This document shows positions 1 to 7,995 of a stretch of DNA of 64,000 bases, piece after piece (the stretch's first letter is position 1; every line of letters begins with the position of its first letter). The stretch comes from an uncultured Ligilactobacillus sp. (GTDB taxonomy: Bacteria > Bacillota > Bacilli > Lactobacillales > Lactobacillaceae). The notes below the pieces were generated by a model. The model saw only the letters and a program-made list of their open reading frames with translations, was not told where the DNA came from and did no database searches. The stretch covers positions 62,001-126,000 of the forward strand of contig CAKPZY010000002.1 in the NCBI GenBank assembly GCA_934215475.1, read 5' to 3'. The position numbers and the translations under genes are program-made.

Positions 1-166
1 AATATAACCAAATACAAACAGCTTCACGCGACAAAGCAAAAGAAAACATTTTAAATTAAAAAGCTGATTTACCATGACATTTTAATAAGCAAAAATGAAT
101 TTCCTTTTGCTAAACTAATTATTTAAAAATAGACTGGTCATGCTGACAAATGCTGATTTGACTTGA

Positions 167-182
167 ATGTAAACGCATTCAT
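167..182. promoter_or_regulatory. Candidate cre (CcpA) site
   Basis: ATGTAAACGCATTCAT matches every fixed position of the degenerate cre consensus WTGNAANCGNWNNCAW. No credible gene begins just to its right on the + strand, so it probably serves a leftward gene starting beyond the window edge. The rest of bases 1-409 is AT-rich, with no supportable gene. Confidence 0.5.
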
Positions 183-409
183 CACTTGAATCATATCATA
201 AAAATATATTATTGTGGACACTTTTGTCCGTATGTTTGGATAAAAATAAAACTTATATTTAAATTTAAAATCGAAAACGCAAAAGCTTTGAAAAAATCTA
301 TTTTATGCGTTTATATCACTAAAATTAATGCAACTAGTTTCAGCTTTCTGGAAAAACATAAAATTTTTACAGTTTTTACTGCCCTCTTTAATAATTCAGG
401 ACATAAAAA

Positions 410-440
410 ACCGGATGCCTTTAAAAAAGTTTCATCTGGC
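410..440 (-). terminator. Rho-independent terminator of the DedA gene
   Basis: Read on the minus strand, GCCAGATG pairs with CATCCGGT (one G-U and one mismatch-tolerant end) around an AT-rich loop. A run of six T follows. It lies a few bases past the DedA stop codon. Confidence 0.65.
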
Positions 441-445
441 TTTTA

Positions 446-1057
446 TTACCCTTTTTTCTTAAAATGTCTGATCAGCAAATAAATTAGTCCAACGATAACG
501 ACCCCACCCAAAATAATGTAGAGCCATTCATCTACCACAATCAGCATTTGCCGCCAAGCCTTGCCTGCATAATGGCCAACATTGATCAAAATAAAGTTCC
601 ACACTAGCGTTCCGCTTAAGGTCAGCAAACTAAATTTCAATAACGGATACCTAGTCATACCGGCGGGGATCGAAATTAAGCTGCGAATCACGGGAATACA
701 CCGTCCCAGAAAAATCGCCCAGCCGCCATATTTATTGAAAGTTCCTGCTGTTTTATCAATATCCGCTTCTTTAAGACGAATAATTTGACCAGCCTTACTG
801 CGGGACAACTTTTTTAGCTGATCGACATTCAAAAAACACCCGACGCCATACAAGATCAATGCTCCAAGGTAAGCCCCGGCAGTGGCTGCGATCGTTGTGC
901 CAAACAATGATATCTGGGTATGCAGCGTAGAATAGCCCGCAAAAACCAACACAACTTCCGACGGTATGGGAGGAAAAACATTCTCTAGCGCGATCAAAAA
1001 AGCAATACCCCAGTACCCATACAGGTCAATGGCATTCATAATCATTTCAGTGTTCAA
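446..1057 (-). CDS. DedA family (SNARE-associated/VTT domain) membrane protein
   Basis: This 203-residue integral membrane protein belongs to the DedA/VTT family, which is implicated in lipid-carrier and phospholipid scrambling and in membrane homeostasis. Family marks visible are the early E-N-x-x-P-P-I-P-S-E segment (about residues 25-35), the G-x-x-G-A-x-x-G stretch near 60, and the F-x-x-R-x-I-P-x-x-R-x-x-x-S-x-x-A-G segment around 118-133. Several hydrophobic helices follow, ending in a basic RHFKKKG tail. The start is TTG, chosen because GAGG lies 7 bases upstream. The gene is monocistronic with its own terminator. The substrate is not deducible. Confidence 0.9.
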   Translation of the reverse strand: MNTEMIMNAIDLYGYWGIAFLIALENVFPPIPSEVVLVFAGYSTLHTQISLFGTTIAATAGAYLGALILYGVGCFLNVDQLKKLSRSKAGQIIRLKEADIDKTAGTFNKYGGWAIFLGRCIPVIRSLISIPAGMTRYPLLKFSLLTLSGTLVWNFILINVGHYAGKAWRQMLIVVDEWLYIILGGVVIVGLIYLLIRHFKKKG

Positions 1058-1305
1058 ATGGGTGCCTCATTTCTCTTCTATAATGGTTTACTCATTGTAT
1101 GATCTAAACAAATCATAGCAAGCACCGAACAAGAGCTCAACATTTTTGACCATCGGACACAAAAGGCGCAAGTCACAAACTTGCCTGAAGTTCGCCCTAT
1201 GACCTCATTTTTTTCCAGTAAAAAAGACAAGGTCTATCATTAACTACCATCAAATCAAAACACGACTTGTGGAAGCTGCGACAATCCTTGCCTTTTCGTT
1301 ATTTA

Positions 1306-2238
1306 TCACTGTTTATTTTTCTTGATTTGTTCAACAAACTCGGGTGTATCATCCCATTGGTCGATCAAATCGGGTACTGGATCCGGATTCTTAGGATTAT
1401 GCCAACCAAAATCGGAATACCACAGACTCCGCTTGCCTTGGTCCAAATTTTCTATTTCAGCCAGATCATCGGCTGATAATTGAAAATCACCAACTTGGCT
1501 GTTTTCAATGATCCGTTTCTCGTGAACTGACTTCGGGATCGTAACCGCACCTTCCTGAATGTCCCACTGTAAAATCACTTGTGCTGCAGTTTTATTATAT
1601 TTTTCTGCTAATTTTTTAACGGCTGGATCATTCAACGAAGCACCTCCACCAAGCGGCGACCAAGCTTCCAATTGAACTCCCTGTAACTGCATCGCTTGAC
1701 GAATTTCTTTTTCTTGGTTGAGTGGATTGAATTCCAATTGGTTAACAGCCGGAGTCACATCAGAATTATCCAACAAGTTTTGCAACCGGCCAGCATCGAA
1801 ATTGGAGATCCCGATTGCCCTGATCCGACCCTTACGGTACAATTCTTCTAAAGCATGCCAAGTGTCTAAATAAGTGTTATCAACTGGCCAATGGATCAAG
1901 TAAAGGTCCAAATAATCCAACTGCAATTCTTCCATAGTCTCCTCAAAACCATGCAAGGCTGCTTTATAGCCTGCATCACCATTAAAGACTTTCGACGTTA
2001 TAAAAAGATCTTTTCGGTTCAGGCCCGCCTTCAATAAGCCATCTTTTATCCCGACTCCAACACCACGTTGGTTGCCATATTGTTTAGCCGTATCGATCAT
2101 GCGATAGCCATTTTGAATCGCCGTGGAAGTAGCATTTTTTGCGTTCGTATTATTAGTCTGCCAGACACCTAAACCAAAAAGCGGCATTTCAATGCCATTA
2201 TTCAGTTTAGTTGTTTGCTTTAAAATATCTGCACTCAC
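1306..2238 (-). CDS. Aldo/keto reductase
   Basis: This NAD(P)H-dependent oxidoreductase of the AKR superfamily (about 310 residues) resembles the 2,5-diketo-D-gluconate reductase/YvgN group. The catalytic tetrad is visible as Asp49, Tyr54, Lys83 and His116 within M-I-D-T-A-x-x-Y-G, I-T-S-K-V and L-I-H-W-P. The C-terminal cofactor segment I-P-K-S-x-x-x-x-R-I-x-E-N is present. A GTG at 2247 would also open the frame, but it abuts the GAGGAG ribosome site. The GTG at 2238, 8 bases from that site, is the better start. The physiological substrate (methylglyoxal or other aldehydes) is inference only. Confidence 0.93.
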   Translation of the reverse strand: MSADILKQTTKLNNGIEMPLFGLGVWQTNNTNAKNATSTAIQNGYRMIDTAKQYGNQRGVGVGIKDGLLKAGLNRKDLFITSKVFNGDAGYKAALHGFEETMEELQLDYLDLYLIHWPVDNTYLDTWHALEELYRKGRIRAIGISNFDAGRLQNLLDNSDVTPAVNQLEFNPLNQEKEIRQAMQLQGVQLEAWSPLGGGASLNDPAVKKLAEKYNKTAAQVILQWDIQEGAVTIPKSVHEKRIIENSQVGDFQLSADDLAEIENLDQGKRSLWYSDFGWHNPKNPDPVPDLIDQWDDTPEFVEQIKKNKQ

Positions 2239-2382
2239 TTTTCTCACTCCTCAATTTTAAGTGCTCGACCATACTATAAGCTAACTCATCTGCAACACTC
2301 AAACCCTATGGTCAGTTTCTGACATTGATGTATAATTGTCAAACAAATACTTTTATCGACATACATATATGAGGAGAAAAAA

Positions 2383-2904
2383 ATGATAAGCGATAATTTT
2401 ACCGAACTGTGGGACATTTATGACAAAAACTTACACAAAATAGGCACTAAACACCGCTATGAAACACTGGATCCGGGAGAATTTCATCTTGTCGTCAATG
2501 CTTTTATTTTTTCGAACGATAATCATGTTTTGCTGCAACAACGATCAGTTGCCAAATTGAATCATCCGCAAAAATGGGATTGTTCTGCTGGCGGTTCTGC
2601 ATTAGTTGGAGAAGACGGTTGCACCGCTATTATTCGCGAGATCAACGAAGAATTGGGATTAAATGTAAATCCGGAACAGACCACTTTTATTTTGAGAAAT
2701 GAAAAAAACAGTTGGGTCGAGGATTGGTTTGCAATCAAAATTGATTTCAAAGTAGATCAATTAAAATTGCAGTCTGATGAGGTGCAGCAAGTAAATTTAT
2801 TCGACCGCCTCACTGCTCAAGAAAAACTAACACGTTTAGGCGTTCGCCCTTATGTTCGTGAATTAAAAAAAGCATTTGCGGCCGTGATTCAAAAAAATGA
2901 ATGA
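2383..2904 (+). CDS. Nudix hydrolase (IDI-like domain arrangement)
   Basis: This 173-residue Nudix enzyme has a complete box G-x5-E-x7-R-E-x2-E-E-x-G-L at residues 71-93, the Mg2+-binding and catalytic helix. The N-terminal part (W-D-x-Y-D-x-x-x-x-K-x-G-T-x-H-R) and L-Q-Q-R-S-x-x-K-x-x-x-P-x-K-W-D resemble the YfcD/isopentenyl-diphosphate isomerase-like branch common in lactobacilli. It may hydrolyse a nucleoside diphosphate derivative, but the substrate is unknown. It is followed by a GNAT gene 33 bases downstream, so the two are probably cotranscribed. Confidence 0.9.
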   Translation: MISDNFTELWDIYDKNLHKIGTKHRYETLDPGEFHLVVNAFIFSNDNHVLLQQRSVAKLNHPQKWDCSAGGSALVGEDGCTAIIREINEELGLNVNPEQTTFILRNEKNSWVEDWFAIKIDFKVDQLKLQSDEVQQVNLFDRLTAQEKLTRLGVRPYVRELKKAFAAVIQKNE

Positions 2905-2937
2905 GATCACACTAAAAAACACGTACTGGAATAACCT

Positions 2938-3396
2938 ATGCATCTTAATATTACTAAATTTAACACGCCATCAGCTAAGCATTACTCTCTTTTACTGACA
3001 GCAGATCCGTCAAAAAAAATAATTGGCAGTTATCTTTCACATGCATTTTGCTACCAGGCAATAACTAACGCCCAACTGGCAGGCGTCATAATTCTATTGC
3101 CAACACATCCTGACACTCTTGAAATAATGAATATCGCTGTCGATTCAAAATGGCAAAATCACGGCATAGCCCAGCAGTTACTGTCTTTTGCTGAGAATTT
3201 AGCACACCAGCAAAATTATTCCTATTTGGAAATTGGGACAGGTACAACAAGTTTTGAACAACTATATTTATATCAAAAATGCGGTTTTCGGATAACTTCT
3301 GTCAAACGAGATTTTTTCACTGACCGCTATGATAGTGAGATAATAGAAAATGGACTGCATCTCAAAGACATGTTGCGGCTCAAAAAAGTACTATGA
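2938..3396 (+). CDS. GNAT family N-acetyltransferase
   Basis: This 152-residue acyl-CoA-dependent N-acetyltransferase shows the acetyl-CoA binding motif as I-A-V-D-x-x-W-Q-N-H-G-I-A-x-x-L-L (about residues 63-80). Motif B follows as Y-L-Y-Q-K-C-G-F. The acceptor (protein, small amine or antibiotic) cannot be told from sequence. It lies directly behind the Nudix gene. The ribosome site is weak (TGGAA region), consistent with translational coupling. Confidence 0.85.
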   Translation: MHLNITKFNTPSAKHYSLLLTADPSKKIIGSYLSHAFCYQAITNAQLAGVIILLPTHPDTLEIMNIAVDSKWQNHGIAQQLLSFAENLAHQQNYSYLEIGTGTTSFEQLYLYQKCGFRITSVKRDFFTDRYDSEIIENGLHLKDMLRLKKVL

Positions 3397-3479
3397 CAGA
3401 ATCCGTCACCATAAATACGCCGTTTATTTGTATTGGAGTTGTCGCGTACTAAGGCAATTATTGTAAGAATATTTCAATT

Positions 3480-3508
3480 ATTAACAATGTAAGGGATAAT
3501 TTTGTATA
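3480..3508 (+). promoter_or_regulatory. Candidate promoter upstream of the microORF and map
   Basis: TTAACA, an 18-base spacer and TATAAT fit a vegetative sigma-A promoter. The TATAAT is perfect. It would transcribe the 26-codon ORF at 3556 and then the methionine aminopeptidase gene. Confidence 0.5.
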
Positions 3509-3555
3509 ATAAACACCAATTATCCCAACAACTTTTCCAAGTTAAGGCGTATAAT

Positions 3556-3636
3556 ATGCTTGATGTATTCTACTCTAAGGCTGAAAAAACCCTTTTTAAG
3601 GAACGCTTTGAGCAGCTAGTAATTGATGATCAATAA
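3556..3636 (+). CDS. Candidate 26-residue small protein
   Basis: This short ORF (MLDVFYSKAEKT..., ending ...LVIDDQ) lies between a clear promoter and the methionine aminopeptidase gene, with AAGG about 8 bases upstream of its ATG. Composition is amphipathic and mixed-charge, with no hydrophobic segment. It ends 23 bases before the map start. It may be a real microprotein, a leader peptide or chance. I recognise no family. Confidence 0.35.
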   Translation: MLDVFYSKAEKTLFKERFEQLVIDDQ

Positions 3637-3659
3637 ACATTATTTAAGGAGTTCGTAAC

Positions 3660-4457
3660 TTGATAACATTAAAATCTCAACGAGAAATTGAAGGTATGCA
3701 GCATTCGGGGAAGATCCTGGCAGGAGCTCATCTGATGCTGCGTAATAAACTGCACGTCGGAATGGACACATGGGAGATCGAACAATTAGTCGATCATTAT
3801 ATCCAAGACCACGGTGCTACCGCCTCAGAAAAAGGTGTCGACGGTTATAAATACGCTACTTGTATCAGTATCAACGATGAAGTCGCACATGCTACGCCAC
3901 GTAAAGGATTAAAGCTTCACGATCACGACGTTGTCAAAGTAGATTTTTGTGTGAACTGGCGTGGTTATCAAAGCGATTCAGCGTGGACATATGTGATCGG
4001 TGATTCTACGCCAGAGATAGACAATTTGCTAGCAGTAACTCATAAGGCTCTTTATCTTGGGATAAATCAGGCTCAAGTTGGTAACCGGATCGGAGATATT
4101 GGGCATGCAATCGAAGAATATGTGGAAACAAAGCATCATATGGGCGACGTCAGAGAATTGATCGGCCACGGTATTGGTCCGTCAGTTCACGAAGCGCCAG
4201 ACATTTATCACTACGGGGAGCCCCACCAAGGACTGCGTTTAAGAGCCGGCATGGTGATCACGATAGAGCCGATGGTCAACGCTGGCGGCGATTGGCGGAT
4301 CGACACCAAAGTTGTGCCGGAAACCGGATGGGAATACTATGTCTCAGGTGATCGCAGTTTGTCTGCTCAATTCGAACACACGCTGGCGATCACAAATGAT
4401 GGCCCAAAGATACTAACTTCACAAGACCCAATTGGGGACAAAAAATATTTACTATAA
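3660..4457 (+). CDS. map: Methionine aminopeptidase, type I
   Basis: This enzyme removes the initiator Met from nascent proteins using a dinuclear metal centre. The pita-bread fold ligands are visible: V-D-F with a second Asp in the Q-S-D-S-A-W segment (here G-Y-Q-S-D), His in G-H-G-I-G-P-S-V-H-E, Glu in T-I-E-P-M-V-N, and Glu in Q-F-E-H-T. Length is 265 residues, typical of the Lactobacillales form with its short C-terminal tail. The start is TTG preceded by AAGGAG. It appears to share a promoter with the upstream microORF. Confidence 0.96.
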   Translation: MITLKSQREIEGMQHSGKILAGAHLMLRNKLHVGMDTWEIEQLVDHYIQDHGATASEKGVDGYKYATCISINDEVAHATPRKGLKLHDHDVVKVDFCVNWRGYQSDSAWTYVIGDSTPEIDNLLAVTHKALYLGINQAQVGNRIGDIGHAIEEYVETKHHMGDVRELIGHGIGPSVHEAPDIYHYGEPHQGLRLRAGMVITIEPMVNAGGDWRIDTKVVPETGWEYYVSGDRSLSAQFEHTLAITNDGPKILTSQDPIGDKKYLL

Positions 4458-4532
4458 AATTTATTGGAAATAGCCATAAAATTACCAACTCATTTCCCCA
4501 AAGAGTAAATTTTCTTCACACAAGGAGCTGAA

Positions 4533-5249
4533 ATGATGGCATTAAAATATAAAAAAGTTGCTTTTGAGATCTCACGGAAAATTGCCAATGGAAAATATAC
4601 GGATAAATTGCCTAGTGAAGCAGAACTAGTCAAGAAGTATAATACCAGCAGAAATACGATCCGTAACGCCATGGATGCCTTGTTTGAACAAGGCTTGATC
4701 AAGCGAGTGCAAGGAAGTGGGTATTTCGTCAATGTCCCTTTGCACAGTGATGGATACTTCATGAATATTGCTGGTAAAAATGGACTGGGAAGATTAGGAA
4801 AAACGACTTCAATTGATTCTAAAGTCCTGGAATTAAAAGTACAGCCCGCCGGGGAAGAAATTGCTCGCCACCTCGACTGTGAAAGCGATGATCAGGTCTA
4901 TTATGTCAGCCGTTTAAGGCTCTCTGGCGCTGATCTAGTCAGTCTGGAACATGCTTACTACTTGAAACAGCAAGTTCCATATTTAACTAAAGAGATCTGT
5001 GAGAATTCGATTTTCAACTTCATAGTTGAAAATTACGACATTGAGATCACTAATGCAGACGAATACGTTAGTGCTTACAGTTTAGGAAAAGAAGAAGCAA
5101 AAGAGAGCGGTAAACCCGCCGGTACGCCAACATTACATGTTGAGGAAATAAATTGTGTTAAAAATGAACATCCCTTTAATTACTCAAATTCCTATTATTT
5201 CCCTGAAGGCATGACAATCTATATGCACATCAATAATTCAATATCTTAA
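4533..5249 (+). CDS. GntR/HutC-family transcriptional regulator with UTRA domain
   Basis: This 238-residue repressor-type protein has an N-terminal winged helix (about residues 5-70, with L-P-S-E-A-E-L-V-x-x-Y-x-x-S-R-N-T-I-R and V-x-G-S-G-Y-F-V). A C-terminal UTRA effector domain (about 85-230) typically binds a sugar phosphate or similar ligand. AAGGAG lies 6 bases before the ATG. The target is unknown: neither map upstream nor the permease 630 bases downstream is an obvious sugar-catabolic partner. The gene is closed by its own terminator. Confidence 0.93.
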   Translation: MMALKYKKVAFEISRKIANGKYTDKLPSEAELVKKYNTSRNTIRNAMDALFEQGLIKRVQGSGYFVNVPLHSDGYFMNIAGKNGLGRLGKTTSIDSKVLELKVQPAGEEIARHLDCESDDQVYYVSRLRLSGADLVSLEHAYYLKQQVPYLTKEICENSIFNFIVENYDIEITNADEYVSAYSLGKEEAKESGKPAGTPTLHVEEINCVKNEHPFNYSNSYYFPEGMTIYMHINNSIS

Positions 5250-5275
5250 TCAGACACTTTAGTGTTAAAAAGTAA

Positions 5276-5306
5276 GCTTGTTTTCTAAACAAGCCTATTT
5301 TTTTGA
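5276..5306 (+). terminator. Terminator of the GntR gene
   Basis: GCTTGTTT-tct-AAACAAGC is a perfect 8-bp hairpin followed by CTATTTTTTT. Read in reverse the stem is followed by TTACTTTTT, so it could also stop leftward transcription. Confidence 0.8.
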
Positions 5307-5324
5307 AAAAATAGTTTTTACTCT

Positions 5325-5375
5325 GGTGTTCCTTTCTGCTTAATAGCTACTCGCCGCTCTCCAACAGGGAACACC
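5325..5375. other. Unassigned hairpin in a 626-base intergenic region
   Basis: GGTGTTCC (5325-5332) pairs perfectly with GGAACACC (5368-5375) around a 35-base loop. No gene is associated. The surrounding region 5250-5875 holds a terminator, this hairpin, a possible small RNA and the permease leader. No protein-coding gene is supportable there. Confidence 0.4.
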
Positions 5376-5454
5376 CTCCTTGTTGTGTATCGCTATATCA
5401 AAATATTTAAAAAGGACCTTGCGGATAGTATTCGAAAAAAGTTAAGATAGACAG

Positions 5455-5527
5455 TACACAGTTAACGAGTACTAATATACATATATTGAAGATGAATGCC
5501 CGGTCTTATTTGAAAACCGGCTTTTTT
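5455..5527 (+). ncRNA. Candidate small RNA, about 73 nt
   Basis: TTGCGG (5419-5424), an 18-base spacer and TAAGAT (5443-5448) form a plausible promoter. The transcript would carry the hairpin AGTAC/GTACT (5453-5473, starting at the transcript edge). It would end in GCCCGGT/ACCGGC (5498-5521) followed by six T. No ORF with a ribosome site is present. It could instead be a leftover terminator. Confidence 0.35.
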
Positions 5528-5773
5528 ATGGTCAACTTCTTGGACACATAACTGATATTAGTACACATGGAATAGTTGCAGAATTAGATGTTTTTATTTT
5601 TCACTTCCAACGAAAGAACTATTCTTTACTGTGAATAAATGTGGCCTAAATTTACTTGGGCCAGTGTATAAATGCCTCTTAAACTGCACTGTGGTACATA
5701 GAGCTTGTTTATAACCTGAGGCCATATTGTACTTGTTTTTGTTTTGTAACAACAGGATTTACATCTCATTATG

Positions 5774-5854
5774 ATCACAGCTAACTTGAACTTCTTGTAC
5801 TAAGTTATGCAAAAGATGAATTAGTTAGAGACTTCAAGAGCTGTGGTATTTTTT
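5774..5854 (+). promoter_or_regulatory. Terminator-like hairpin in the permease leader (possible attenuator)
   Basis: ATCACAGCT...CTTGAA (5774-5790) pairs with TTCAAGAGCTGTGGT (5833-5847), followed immediately by ATTTTTT. The structure ends about 20 bases before the permease start and would terminate transcription entering the gene. No T-box or known riboswitch motif was found upstream. Confidence 0.45.
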
Positions 5855-5875
5855 GTGTAGCAAAGGAGTATTTTT

Positions 5876-7240
5876 ATGCAAAATTCACAAAATAACCAAC
5901 ATTTGTCTCGTTCGTTAAAAAATAGGCATATTCAAATGATAGCCATTGGCGGTGCGATTGGAACAGGACTTTTTTTGGGCTCAGGTCAAGCAATCAAAAC
6001 TTCTGGGCCAGCGATCATCTTGTCTTATGTGATAGTAGGCATCTTTTGCTTTTTTATGATGCGGGCAATCGGTGAATTATTACTCTCTGATCCAACGCAA
6101 CATTCTTTCTTGGATTTCGTAAAATATTATCTGGGAGAACGCTTTGAATTTGTACTTGGCTGGCTATACTGGTTTTGCTGGATCAGTGTTGCAATGGCTG
6201 ATCTGACTGCAACTGGCATATATATCAAGTATTGGCTGCCTAATTTTCCACAGTGGGCCACACCGCTGATTATTTTGCTCTGTCTATATATGATAAATCA
6301 CGTGAATGTACGTCTGTTTGGCGAGTTGGAATCTTGGTTCTCTCTGATCAAGGTTTTGGCAATAATAGCACTAATTACTATTGGCATATTTTTGGCAGTT
6401 TTCCGTTTTAAACTAAATGGATCACCAGCAAGTTTTCAAAATTTGTGGTCACACGGCGGCTTTTTTGCCACCGGCGGTTTTGGCTTTCTGAAATCATTTC
6501 AAATGATAGTCTTTGCTTTTGTCGGGATCGAAATGGTTGGTATAACTGCGGGCGAAACAGAAGACCCAGCGAAAAACTTGCCCAGTGCCATTAACAACCT
6601 TCCCATTCGTATCGGGCTTTTTTATGTTGGCTCTATGCTGGCGATTATGAGTGTTTATCCATGGAATAAGATATCCACTACTTCCAGTCCATTTGTCCAA
6701 GTCTTCGCTGCAATTGGCATCCCTGGGGCAGCCAGCTTATTAAACTTTGTTGTTCTGACAGCGGCTTTGTCCGCCACAAACAGCTGCTTATTTAGCACCA
6801 GCCGGACACTAAACGCATTAAGCAATAGCGGCAATGCACCGCAAAAATTGGCACAGATCGACCATAATGGTGTGCCTTTTGCTTCCTTGAATTTTTCAAC
6901 AGCAGTTTTGTTGACCGTGGTCATCTTGAACTTTTTGATGCCTGCCAATGTATTCCAATTGATATCTAGCATTTCCACCATTAGTTTTGTAATCGTGTGG
7001 ATCATACTTATTTCATGCCATTTGAAATTTCGTCAAACCGTCACCGGTGGCAGTAAATTATTCAAAATGCCTGGTTATCCGTGGACTGACTATATGTCTT
7101 TGATTTTTTTCGGAGGATTTTTGCTTTTCCTCTTACTGGACAAAACGACGCGTATACCACTCTTATTTTCTTTGCTTGCATTTTCTGCCCTGTACTTTAG
7201 TTATGATATAATTGATGTCCGCAAGAGAGTCAATGATTGA
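5876..7240 (+). CDS. Amino acid permease (APC superfamily, AAT family)
   Basis: This 454-residue, roughly 12-helix proton/amino acid symporter starts with the family motif S-R-x-L-K-x-R-H-I-Q-M-I-A-I-G-G-A-I-G-T-G-L-F-x-G-S-G (about 11-36). The G-I-E-M-V-G-I-T-A-G-E-T segment near 220-232 is also diagnostic. The closest known groups are ProY/GabP/LysP-type carriers. The substrate cannot be assigned. The ribosome site AAAGGAG is well spaced. The gene has a 5' leader with a terminator-like hairpin and ends at a hairpin that contains parS. Confidence 0.92.
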   Translation: MQNSQNNQHLSRSLKNRHIQMIAIGGAIGTGLFLGSGQAIKTSGPAIILSYVIVGIFCFFMMRAIGELLLSDPTQHSFLDFVKYYLGERFEFVLGWLYWFCWISVAMADLTATGIYIKYWLPNFPQWATPLIILLCLYMINHVNVRLFGELESWFSLIKVLAIIALITIGIFLAVFRFKLNGSPASFQNLWSHGGFFATGGFGFLKSFQMIVFAFVGIEMVGITAGETEDPAKNLPSAINNLPIRIGLFYVGSMLAIMSVYPWNKISTTSSPFVQVFAAIGIPGAASLLNFVVLTAALSATNSCLFSTSRTLNALSNSGNAPQKLAQIDHNGVPFASLNFSTAVLLTVVILNFLMPANVFQLISSISTISFVIVWIILISCHLKFRQTVTGGSKLFKMPGYPWTDYMSLIFFGGFLLFLLLDKTTRIPLLFSLLAFSALYFSYDIIDVRKRVND

Positions 7241-7243
7241 TTT

Positions 7244-7291
7244 AAAAAGTGGCATGAAATGTTTCACGTGAAACATTTCATGGCACTTTTA
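7244..7291. terminator. Bidirectional terminator hairpin built on a parS core
   Basis: AAAGTG, a G-G mismatch, then CATGAAAT lead into the central parS and are mirrored on the other side, ending CACTTTT. The stem is about 23 bp with one mismatch and no unpaired loop in DNA. It separates the convergent permease and matrixin genes. Confidence 0.7.
7260..7275. promoter_or_regulatory. parS site 1
   Basis: TGTTTCACGTGAAACA is a perfect 16-bp palindrome matching the ParB-binding parS consensus of Firmicutes. It is one of five in the window. Confidence 0.9.
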
Positions 7292-7308
7292 ATCATTTAA
7301 TAGCACTG

Positions 7309-7977
7309 TCAGTTGTCGTGCGAATAAATTTTTTCCAATGTTTGCAGATCTTGCTTGGAAAATGTAGTTCTTCCCTGATCCAATGGATACATGATCGAGT
7401 TGGGCAGTTTACTATGGTCCAAGCCAAGGGCGTGGCCAATTTCATGAAGAGCAACCGACAACCGGGGTGAGTACTGGGCGTTCAATTTCGCCTGACCACT
7501 GTTGAGATCATAACCATTTAGCCCCATCCGCGGATAGATTCGCGGTCCACCAACCCCCAATTCTTCCAAGAGGCTATTTCCTCGCTTCTGTTTATAATAA
7601 ACGCTTAAAACTAATTCATTTCCCTTGCCATCTGCATCTCCTGGAGTGAGCTTGACTATCCCAGTCTGATTATAGCGGGCAATGGCTTCTTTAAAAACCC
7701 TTTTAAAATTATCTGGAACATCATTCGTGAAATGATAATAATAGTTATTATCCAAGCGACGACCTTGTGATACTCTTTCAATCCCATCAGAGGAAAGTTT
7801 GTTTGTATTATCTTCCTTGACTGCTGATTTAGTCATACTTTTAGCAACTTGTCCAGCCAGTAACGAATTAAAATCAGACAGTTGTGAAGATAGTTTCTGC
7901 CCAATGTTAGGAACGAAAAATATCCTCACAGTCAAAATAACCACAACAACAGTGATTATTTTTTTAAAGATTTTCAA
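7309..7977 (-). CDS. Matrixin-family (M10-like) zinc metalloprotease, exported
   Basis: This 222-residue protein has an N-terminal hydrophobic anchor or signal (about residues 5-23, after K-K). Its C-terminal metzincin site H-E-I-G-H-A-L-G-L-D-H-S gives the three zinc His and the catalytic Glu. A Met-turn follows as S-I-M-Y-P. The region before it (G-D-A-D-G-K-G-N-E-L, about 125) fits the M10 fold. Such small predicted matrixins are common in lactobacilli and probably act on the cell surface, but substrates are unknown. The start is TTG with GAGGAG upstream. It lies 18 bases behind cvpA, so the two form an operon. Confidence 0.88.
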   Translation of the reverse strand: MKIFKKIITVVVVILTVRIFFVPNIGQKLSSQLSDFNSLLAGQVAKSMTKSAVKEDNTNKLSSDGIERVSQGRRLDNNYYYHFTNDVPDNFKRVFKEAIARYNQTGIVKLTPGDADGKGNELVLSVYYKQKRGNSLLEELGVGGPRIYPRMGLNGYDLNSGQAKLNAQYSPRLSVALHEIGHALGLDHSKLPNSIMYPLDQGRTTFSKQDLQTLEKIYSHDN

Positions 7978-7995
7978 GCCTTATCTCTCCTCTAC

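Noticed and set aside
186..482. 98-codon open frame on the + strand at the left edge
   Set aside because: Lys/Phe/Ile-rich AT-driven composition, no ribosome site, and it runs through the DedA terminator.
5325..5375. Possible type I toxin or leader ORF in the GGTGTTCC hairpin (minus strand)
   Set aside because: The only in-frame start abuts the AAGGAGG with no spacer, and the peptide (18 residues) has no hydrophobic core.
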